Source: Membranipora membranacea (lineage: Eukaryota > Bryozoa > Gymnolaemata > Cheilostomatida > Membraniporidae). Taken from it: a stretch of DNA of 64,000 nt. Below the pieces are notes generated by a model, which saw only the letters and a list, made by a program, of their open reading frames with translations, did not search any database and had not been told where the DNA came from. Each line of letters begins with the position of its first letter. Within the stretch, counting starts at the first letter, position 1. The position numbers and the translations under genes were made by a program. The DNA is taken from contig OU612075.1 of assembly GCA_914767715.1 (NCBI GenBank), forward strand, positions 11,658,001 through 11,722,000, written 5' to 3'. Below, piece by piece: positions 56,205-64,000 of the stretch.

Positions 56205-57874
56205 TCATTTATTGGCAAGTTTTTCAAGGGAGCCGGCAATGCTGTGTAGGTTGTTATTAAGCTCAACGAGAACTAATGTCTGGATATTTAAGACTTGGTT
56301 CTGTTTAAGAAGAAGCCCGTACATGGCGTGGTTAACATCTAGCTCCACTTCTTCGCCATCTCCGCTGAAATTGAAACAACGTAGTATCAGTATCTACTAC
56401 CAAATAAGGTGTGCTGGACTCATCTCTCGCGTAAATTTTGGGGAAGGCTGGCTGTAGGCTCGATTTCCCAGCACCAAACAAACATGTTTGTTTTAAAAAA
56501 ATTGAGAATATATGAACTGACTTGACTGAGATTCAGATATGACCACCTATTTGAAAGTTTGGGAGATAAATTAATGCTAATACGCACTTATCGACTTGTA
56601 ATAGGGCAGCAGGTGCCGTGGTAGATGTACTAGTCTGTGTTTTCGTTTTTTCTCGGTTTGCTGTGGGTGTCTTTTTTTGTCTAGAAAACGTATCACTTCA
56701 TAAAAAGATGTTGGGTAAATCCTTAGAGTGTCTATTCCAAATGGTATTTAGAGTGTGTACATCGTTGTTACATAATGTCCAGCAAATGTAAATTTAGAAC
56801 TCTGTGACGTGTTCTCATGCATATGGAATAGTTTTGAAGATGCACAATATTCGGTTAAAGGCTCACTTTTTCAATACAGGCGTCTGTTGTACTTCAGCAT
56901 CAGCTGCATCTGTTGTTTTGTTGTCGGCCGGTAGAGGTTGAGTTCAAATATCCAGAACCGTCTCAGCTGGTCGCTTTATAGGTAGCATGGCACTGTGTTG
57001 AAATAAAATCGTGAAAGTTTAACTGATATGTTTTCTTAAAAGCGGGAACATAATTATCATTTCCATTGCTAACCTTCCCGCTCTAATCGCATGGCCTCCG
57101 GTAATTGTTGCCCACCTACCTGCTCATTGATTTTAGGAGGACAACTCCGAGTTAATTGACAAACTGATTTTCGCTGTAGGTTTCCCAGCCCGTATTGAAT
57201 TGTATAATTATTCTGTTTATAGGTACCTGTGCCATTTGATGGCAAAATTACAAAAGAATGACCCTAAGAACAGGCTTCAAAGAACTGATTAACCAATCAT
57301 GGTTTATGTAATCTCAGGGCAATATAATATCATGCCTGGTGTCGAGTCCCTCCTCTATCCCTAGTAGGGCCTCTTGGGGGACTACAGCAGCAATCTGCTC
57401 GAAAGTCAAGTGAAGAGGTGCAGGGGGTGGGCCACCGCCAGTCCTGCCCAGGGCTAGGCGACGAGAAGTCACCGCCTTCTTAGTTTCCGACTTGAGCTTT
57501 CTGAATTTGTCCTTACAGGGCTCCAGAGTCCTCCTGTTGGTTAAGTCAGCATTATTAACATCACTGAGAATCTAGAAATGTCAAAATGATAGAGAATGTG
57601 CATTCTGGCATTGTTATCTTGGGTAAAAATTCTGCTCTCATCTCTTTACTACCATCATTTTCAACTGCTTGCTGCATTATAATTTCTACCTTCAAAAAAG
57701 GTCAAAAATTTACTGAACTTACTCCTTTCCACGTTTTCTTCACAATCTCGCAGCCGCAAGGCCCTGCAAAATCGCAAATAGTGTGTGGTATTGACCACAC
57801 ACCCCATCAACCAGCGCCTTCATTAGTTCAGCTGACCAGTTTGCAGCCTTGGCTTTTTTTACTGATTTTTTGGG
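56205..57874 (-). CDS. Myb/SANT-like DNA-binding protein with coiled-coil tail, five exons, damaged
   Basis: Exon 1 (57874-57723; ctttcag acceptor, gtaagt donor): KKAKAANWSAELMKALVDGV, then, with a frame change, CEIVKKTWKG. Exon 2 (57571 to about 57330; ttctag acceptor) continues in phase: ILSDVNNADLTNRRTLEPCK, DKFRKLKSETKKAVTSRRLA, LGRTGGGPPP and PQEALLGIEEGLDT. The three Trp/Phe helix positions and the TGGGP...GI.EG.DT end are typical of the NAIF1-like Myb/SANT family. Exon 3 (56992 to about 56878): MLPIKRPAETVLDI, an in-frame TGA, then LPADNKTTDAADAEVQQTP. Exon 4 (about 56682-56590): KKTPTANREKTKTQTSTST. Exon 5 (56364-56205): EVELDVNHAMYGLLLKQNQ and LVLVELNNNLHSIAGSLEKL, a C-terminal coiled coil. 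The architecture is the same as the repeated Myb unit, but the sequence is distinct. Likely a Harbinger-associated or host regulator gene, decaying. Confidence 0.6.
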
Positions 57875-57954
57875 CTGAAAGAATGACAAGAATTTGTTGA
57901 ACCAAAGCCATCAGTCTATTGTATGAAGAGACCAGACCTGGGTCCAAGTCATTG

Positions 57955-58090
57955 TCGATGCTAAGTCAAGTCACATTTACACCAAGTCAAGTCAACTGGT
58001 GTCTATTTTTTTCGCCGTCAAGTCATGATTTTTGTAAGTCAAGTCAAGTCAAAGATGGGTGACTTACAAGTCGTGGCAAAGTCACGCTCA
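57955..58090 (+). repeat. Imperfect (aagtc)n array
   Basis: Clusters of caagtcaagtca within 57955-58075, interrupted by unrelated words (actggtgtc, catgatttttg). On the complementary strand it is (gactt)n. Confidence 0.75.
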
Positions 58091-58099
58091 TTAACCGTG

Positions 58100-59095
58100 G
58101 AAATCAACTCGGAATTTACTTAAATCCCGGGTGACTCCAAATCGTGGAGGAGTTAGTTAGGTCCTCAGGAGTTGCTCTACTAATCGGGATTTGCTCCCCT
58201 CCCCACAAACGAAAGAAGGTATGGGTGTGTACGCAATTCAGCATTGTTTCTTCATTGTATATATGTACCTTTATTGTGTCAATGATGACAAATGAAATGT
58301 TTCATGCTGTATAAAGATGAGCTGGTGGAGGATAAATAAATAAACACAGACTAAGATTGATCACTATTTGTTAAGGACGGATAAAACGTTCTCTCTGAAA
58401 AGGTTTTTGCATCTGCCTGTTTGTAATGTCTCTTAGGCCATGAGGGGTTTGTCGATGGCAGTGGCTACTAGCCTCCATGACTCATTATGCATGTGACTCG
58501 AATAATATCGTTCGGTTTAGTGAATTCAAGCTTTGACAACTTACCCCCAGTTTTCGTGACTCGAATGAGTCATTGGCGATCTTTCACGGTCATAGGAGTT
58601 GTACACTACTGTCATATGAAATATTACCACCATGGTGATGAGGAAGATTACAGTACTAGATCTAAAGGAGACAAGGTTACGAGCGTCCATTTTTATTAAC
58701 TAGGACAATTTCTCAACAAATTATGGTGCCAGTCGGAAAGAGGATAGGAGCATACCCTAATCCCTTCATCGGTAATTCCTGAACATCACTCAACCTGGTC
58801 TGCAGCTTAGGCAGTTGGGGGTTGTATCAATCTATATCATTGGTTGTATTTAGTTACAGCTTGTGTAAAGCCCAGTGCAGAGGAGGAGTAAATTTCATGG
58901 ATTGCTCTTGATGTTTTATTTCTGGTTACTTTTGTATATTTGTGTTGCATCCCCACTCATCCGAAATGCATGATAATCCAATGCACAAAGTGTTAGTTTG
59001 TCAGATTTGCTCCCAATTGATCACCACCATACCGCTGTCGAGCTAATAAAGTGTTTATATGTGTGTGATTTTCTAAGATCTCATCTAGCCAGGTG
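58100..59095. other. No gene seen
   Basis: No supported exon. Lies downstream of the hAT gene's end. The open frame at 58487-58699 is not recognised. Confidence 0.4.
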
Positions 59096-59100
59096 AACTG

Positions 59101-60218
59101 CTAGATAAATCTGTTATCCAAACTTGCTTCTATGTATTTGTGACAGTTGTCTAAAAACAATACAACGCTCATGATTTTCTTATCGATCCAACTACGTAGA
59201 CCACCTATGTAACATAAACTTGGATAACTAATATAAGTGAGAAGAATGATAAGCACTTGCAATAATGCAACACCTTTATTAAAGAAACACAAATACACAG
59301 GAATACTATTTTTTCTGTTACATTTGAGAAAAACCAATTCCTCGAGGAGTTCTTCGGTCATAGAACTACGCTTAGCCTGCGCCACCAGACCTCCACTGGA
59401 GAAGAGTCGCTCCACTGGAGCAGATGATGCGGGTACCATCAGCACCCGCATCGCCACCCGTGCTAGCATGGGGGATGACGTCTCACGGCCGTTCTGAAAG
59501 CAAATGAGTTCGGAAGGAATGAGTAACACATTCATACCTTCTCATGTCAACAATTCTGTATTTACAAGTCACCTATTTTTATTTTTTAGTAGCAGACTTG
59601 AAATGCAAGACTTGGAATCATACCCCAGGCCTAGCAAAGCAAAAAGGTGAAGAAAGCTCATATGGCGTGGATAGCGTAGCCTCATGTCGCAAAATTTCAA
59701 GATGCTTTCAAGAGAAGGGTGTCATCAACCCCAAACATTAATGAGAAACTTATCATATATAGGTCAAGGGCATGTTTCCAACTCTATCAATCAAAATAAT
59801 GGATTATTATTAAATCTATGAGCAGAGCACACCCATAATTTGACTATTACTGACGTCAATATAACACATCAAGCAACATTCACATCTAGCCCAAACCGGG
59901 ATATAAAATAAGTTGTCAATACAATATATTTACACCAGAGGTAGAACATGCTCTGAAGTGATTTCCTTATGCAGACTTTCTTTTTTTCACAAACACAACT
60001 TGGCTAATTATTTACCCAGAATTTGATGGGGTCTGCAAACTTAGGTGACGCGTAATAACTCGCCAGCTCCTCGCTAGCTGACAGTTTGAAGGGCGAGGCT
60101 GTTGCTCTAGCATGATTGAAGTCAGCGAATAAACCTGTTCCCACTGATCTTTCCTCTAGCTGCTGGTCCTGTTCTTCGTCAATAGGCATACTCTCCTCCA
60201 TTTTCTCCTGGACCATGG
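59101..60218 (-). CDS. hAT transposase, C-terminal two exons
   Basis: Exon 60218-60016 (atacag acceptor, gtaaat donor) encodes an acidic linker (EEQDQQLEER) and LSASEELASYYASPKFADPI then KFW. Exon 59493-59101 (tttcag acceptor) continues in phase with NGRETSSPMLARVAMRVLMV, PASSAPVERLFSSGGLVAQA and KRSSMTEELLEELVFLKCNR, ending after a hydrophobic tail. PASSAPVERLFS...R..L is the hAT C-terminal dimerisation signature, and the FW just upstream is also family-typical. Both exons are undamaged. The BED finger and the catalytic core are absent: immediately upstream (to the right) lies a Harbinger gene fragment, so the element is truncated. Residual expression is possible, activity is not. Confidence 0.85.
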
Positions 60219-60373
60219 CTGTATGATAAAAGAATTTTATTGGATTTTATTGATTGGATACTTGAGGGAATCGAGAGATTAGCTTGAGAGTGGCCGTGTG
60301 GCTACGTGGTAGGATTGGAGACTCTTGTGACACTGTTAAAATTAATATGTGTGGACATGACAATTGTTCTCAC

Positions 60374-61672
60374 CGTCTATAGCTCCTATGCAATGAGGGA
60401 AATTCCAGTGCTCATAGAATCCAGCAGCCACCTCCTTCCAGTCGTCAACAGAGGATGGTGCCTTCAGATACAATGGGCGCATGATGTTCCTAATAGCAGT
60501 GCTGACCTCGGACACAATGTATGTGGCAGTTGATTTTCCTACGCGCCAGTGCTTATGGATGCTGCCAAAGTCTTCACCACTGGCAAGATAGTGCAGAGTC
60601 AGAGCAAGTTTAAGGTCTGCTGGGATGGCCTTGCGCATCACTGTATCCTGTTTAGTGATTACTGGTCTGATCATACTGAGGATGTGGTCAAATGAGTCTT
60701 TTGACATTCTGAGATACTCATGATGTTTTTGCGGGTACAAACGGATTTCTTGCACCAAGTGGCTGAAAACACCTAGTTGGTCCCTGCAACATAAAGAGAT
60801 ATGCAAATTACTGGAATACAAAGGTGCAAGTATTTTTATCTGAAACACGGGTCCTAATTGTGATCGTACTATTTCTCACGAAGGTTGATACATGAATTGT
60901 ACTGCAGTTGTAGGGCCGTACCTTATTATTTGTTCTATTTCAAATATTTAATGATAAATGAATTATATGTTATTCAATTTCATGAATTCAAATATATATT
61001 TTTTATTCATATAATTAAAATCAATTTAAATATTTCTACGAATTGTACTTAACAAATCCAATATCAGATAGCAAAATGTAATTTGAATATTTTTGCTGAA
61101 GCCAATATCAAATAATGAAATGTAATTTAAATATTTTAATGATTTGACTGTAATTAGTCTGTTAATAATTTCAATATCAAATAATAATATGCATTTTAAA
61201 TGGCTTGACTTTAATAACTTTGTTAATAGATTCAATATCAAATAATAAAATGTAAATAATGGTTACAATAAATAAAGGTAAGCAGCTGGGTGGTCAACAA
61301 AAACATCTTGCTGGTAGTTGGATTGGCAAACATTATCCCTCAACATTGGGCCAAAATATATAAATAATGAGTAGTAAAGTAAATAATAGTGGTATATAAT
61401 AAATACTACTCTCTCTACTTCAGTCTTGTACTAGTAGTAGTAGTATAATACTTATTGCATTTAAATAAACATATAAAATAATAATCAATAATAACAGAAT
61501 AAACATTATTATCATCATCATTCATACCCATCAATCACCACACTGACCTGGACTGATTAATAGGATGTACCCAGTATTTCCGGATAGCGGCCTGCTTAAC
61601 ATGCAGATAGAGGGCATGGAGCTGTAGCATAAGCTGGTACAAAGTAACAGCCACACCAGTTTCTGGGTCCAT
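60374..61672 (-). CDS. PIF/Harbinger transposase gene 2, N-terminal two exons
   Basis: Exon 1 (61672-61548) reads MDPETGVAVTLYQLMLQLHA and AIRKYWVHPINQSR, ending at gtcagt. Exon 2 (60783-60374; gttgcag acceptor, gtgaga donor) continues in phase: DQLGVFSHLVQEIRLYPQKH, YLRMSKDSFDHILSMI, ALTLHYLASGEDFGSIHKHW, VGKSTATYIVSEV and HCIGAIDG. R.(F/Y)WVHP...R is the classic Harbinger start, and AIDG holds the first catalytic Asp. Both exons are open. The downstream catalytic exons (D, E) are absent because the hAT piece begins 150 bases on. Unlike gene 1, no frameshift is seen, so truncation is the main damage. Confidence 0.8.
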
Positions 61673-61679
61673 TTCAGTA

Positions 61680-62320
61680 AAGGCAAACAAAAGTGTTGAA
61701 AATATTTTTTCTTCTAAAGAAAAGACCTTGACAATAATAAAACCTTGACATAAAACCTTGACCATCCACAATGCAATTCTATTGGCTGACTGAAATGGGT
61801 CGGCCGTGTGTATCGGATCAGTCTGAATGCCCTGGCAAAGTCGGCCGCATTACTATTCGGACCGATCCAAGTCGGCTGTGAATGAAATCGGCTCGGCTGT
61901 CATTTATGTCTGGTTGTGTTAACGAGCCTTAAAAGGAGATGTAGCATTATGCTGTTCACATACTAAATTTTCTTATTTTATTCCACACATGTAGAAGATA
62001 CTCCAGTGCTGTGCGAATACACCAAATGTTAATGAAAGTTTGACCACTAACTACGCTGAGTGTTTTACGAATATACGGTCATTGAAGGATTGAAGTAAGC
62101 ATATTGGAAGGGGGAAATCTGGTTCCTGGTCGACAAGATGCCACGGTAAGGGAAATTCGACATATTTTCCTTCCATCTATCTGTTCTAATAAAATATAAT
62201 TGTAAGCAAATCATTTTTGCTTTCAATTCGATAAGACAAGAGAGTGTCAATTATTGGTCTGAGCACCTTACAAAACTTTACATATCTTTATAGATTAGCT
62301 CCTCTGTATTTTATTAGCTG
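61680..62320. other. No gene seen
   Basis: Includes a GC-richer patch with repeated cggccg/ggatcggtc-type words (61800-61890). No exon supported. The AT-rich stretch 60900-61520, which forms the intron of the Harbinger gene, contains several caatatcaaataat-type imperfect repeats (61058-61246). Confidence 0.4.
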
Positions 62321-62339
62321 CTGCCCTCAGAGGGACATC

Positions 62340-63422
62340 ATGGACATGTAGTTTCATCAAGTACTCAGACAAATCAGAGAAGACCCTTACAACGATAGAC
62401 AGTCTGACGGCATACCACAAGGATTATATGCAGGATGAAATAAGGAAGAAAGACAGGAGTAAAAAGAAACAACCAAAGCAGGTGGCTAAAGGTATATTGA
62501 TTAGATTTAGGGCCAAAATATAGTTGAGATTCGTATTGAGATTCGTATTCCAGTTATGGAATTTTGTTTCGCAGCCTCAAAAGATAAAACACAGTTGTTT
62601 TTGGTTTTTTTATAACATTTCTTATCCTGAGTTTTATTAGATGAAATCACTTTCACTCAGTGTTATGTTAAACTATGATAATACCAAAATTAAGTCATAG
62701 ATCCCTTAAGTATTATTTATTTACAGACGATACATATGGGCGCATCGCAACGAGGGATGTCGATTTACAATTAGACGCATTATCAAGTAAAATGACCACC
62801 TTCCACCAAACCAAGCCCAAGACAGACAGAGCCCAGGGTTCAAATGCTTGGAAGATGAGCAGATGGAACTATCTAACAGCCAGTAACTATGGGATGATAT
62901 GCAAAAGGAAAAAAAAACACATTGCCACATAAATCAGTATCCAAAGTTTACAGGTAACGCAGCAACTGCATATCGCCTGAGAGAGGAGCCGGAAACGGAG
63001 AGACAATTTTTGGAATGGCTTCGGTCGGAAGGTGCAAGTGAGAGCTCTGTTAGCCATCCTGGCCTGGTAGTAGTACCAAATCAGACAGTACTGGCAGCTT
63101 CCCCTGATAGCATCGTTTGCTGTAAGTCTGGAATCTCCAGCTTCCTATCCTGTTTTGCGGTAGAATACAAAAACACAAGTTGGTAGATTCTGGTCTCACC
63201 GTAGATGATGCAATCAGGCAGAAGGTTCAGGACTTTCCTCTGATAGTGAGTGAGGGAAAGTATGTTCTAAAACCCAGCCGCACTTACTACTACCAGGTCC
63301 AGGGAGTGATGGCAGCCACACAGACCTCACATGCAGCATCTGTTATCAGGGGGGCTTCGGCACAATGGCGGTTGCTTGGGTTGTTTTTCGATTTGGATTC
63401 TTTTAACGTCATGGCGTGCTAA
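62340..63422 (+). pseudogene. YqaJ/lambda-exonuclease-type recombinase, frameshifted
   Basis: A likely upstream exon (about 62325-62490, gtatat donor) reads SWTCSFIKYSDKSEKTLTTI and DSLTAYHKDYMQDE. After an intron, 62730-62930 gives QGSNAWKMSRWNYLTASNYG. A shift at a run of A (62910) leads to QYPKFTGNAATAYRLREEPE and FLEWLRSEGASESSVSHPGL; then LAASPDSIV and AVEYKN (about 63170). A second shift leads to VDSGLTVDDAIRQKVQDFPL and RTYYYQVQGVMAATQT. Motif order (R...LTAS..G, G...A, SPD, E.K, YY.QVQG) is that of YqaJ-type PD-(D/E)xK exonucleases; SPD and EYK are the metal-binding residues. In animals such genes are known as the second ORF of ISL2EU-type DNA transposons. No transposase of that kind is seen in the window. 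Two frameshifts show inactivation. Confidence 0.75.
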
Positions 63423-63429
63423 CTAAGAA

Positions 63430-64000
63430 AATTTATTTTGAAGCAGTTTTACCCGAATTTACCCACCTGTCATAAAATCACAACAAATCACCTGAAAGTA
63501 GAAGACAACCACAAAAATTCAACTTTTGTTGTTGTCTTCTACTTTAAATTTTAAGATTTGATGCGTAATGATGTACTCCTTCTAAATTTGCTTGTTATAA
63601 ATCAATATTAAATTAGAAAATTTTCAGTATTTCAATTGCAAAACTCTCTTCCACCATTTTGTTTCGGTAACAGCAATACCCATACTCTCCAAATAAAAAT
63701 ATCATTGGACAAAATGATATATAAATGAATTATCTTCTAGAATTGAAGCATTTGTCTGCTGTAAGTGTCAATCTTAAAGGGATAATATACTTCTGATCTC
63801 TGTTTGGCAGCCAATGGAGCACAGAAAAATGTATGTACATACATAAACTCCTTATTTGTAATTCAAAACCCCTTGTTCTGCTCAAATTTGCATTCTAAAT
63901 TGTAGTTGTGCATCTCCAACAAGAAATAAGACAACTAACAGAATTGCTTGTGTTCTGAAAAAAGCTGATTTTGTGAGCAGTTGTGTGCTCCTACCTCTTG
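63430..64000. other. No gene seen; short hairpin
   Basis: An inverted repeat at about 63496-63546 (gtagaagacaacaacaaaa-like arms: gaaagtagaagacaaccacaaaaattcaac and gttgttgtcttctactttaaa) sits just after the YqaJ remnant and could be an element end. Otherwise AT-rich. Confidence 0.45.

Noticed and set aside
57955-58090. Telomere-like or centromeric repeat
   Set aside because: The (aagtc)n unit is irregular and short; it does not match the animal telomere unit ttaggg.

Overview
This is an AT-rich animal nuclear genome segment. Coding signal comes in short pieces bounded by recognisable GT...AG splice sites, with long non-coding stretches, and there are tRNA-derived SINEs, MITEs, satellites and about ten kinds of transposon-derived genes. 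There is no sign of operons, Shine-Dalgarno sites or dense gene packing. The mix (P-like, Kolobok-like, Harbinger, hAT, Mutator-like, YqaJ-type and LINE remnants, MADF and Myb/SANT-like genes, one intronless class A GPCR) fits a marine invertebrate or basal deuterostome, but the sequence alone does not fix the phylum.

Layout. 0-6.1 kb: two broken multi-copy transposase-like genes and a three-exon MADF-type gene with two in-frame stops. 6.4-12.6 kb: nested dispersed repeats, a long-TIR MITE, a LINE reverse transcriptase fragment and the first copy of a recurrent Myb/SANT unit. 13.2-16.4 kb: an exon with a transposon-type helix-turn-helix and two tandem repeat arrays. 17.9-23 kb: a possible P-like remnant, two more partial Myb-unit copies and unassigned exons. 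24.3-31.3 kb: a Kolobok-like element with inverted ends nested in older repeats, the fullest Myb/Mutator-like unit (with a SINE inside its Myb exon), a P-like transposase remnant, a fold-back insertion and a zinc-knuckle fragment. 32.9-36.5 kb: a 156-bp satellite beside a 596-codon uninterrupted ORF with a coiled coil and an RNase-H-like core. 37.9-44.4 kb: two more Myb/Mutator-like units separated by a polyprotein tail. 45-49 kb: a second Kolobok-like copy, a tandem repeat and a tRNA-like sequence. 49.7-50.6 kb: an intact GPCR. 51-64 kb: MITEs, two Harbinger transposase genes (one with a perfect 131-bp inverted duplication), a second Myb/SANT gene, a hAT C-terminus and a broken YqaJ-type nuclease.

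Most genes here are mobile-element genes in various states of decay, and they do not form a shared pathway. The clearest candidate host gene is the GPCR. The most interesting pattern is the repeated colinear pairing, at three loci and partially at three others, of a Myb/SANT plus coiled-coil gene with Mutator-like transposase exons. This suggests a two-gene transposon that I do not recognise as described. Domain names come from motif recognition by eye; no database search was run.
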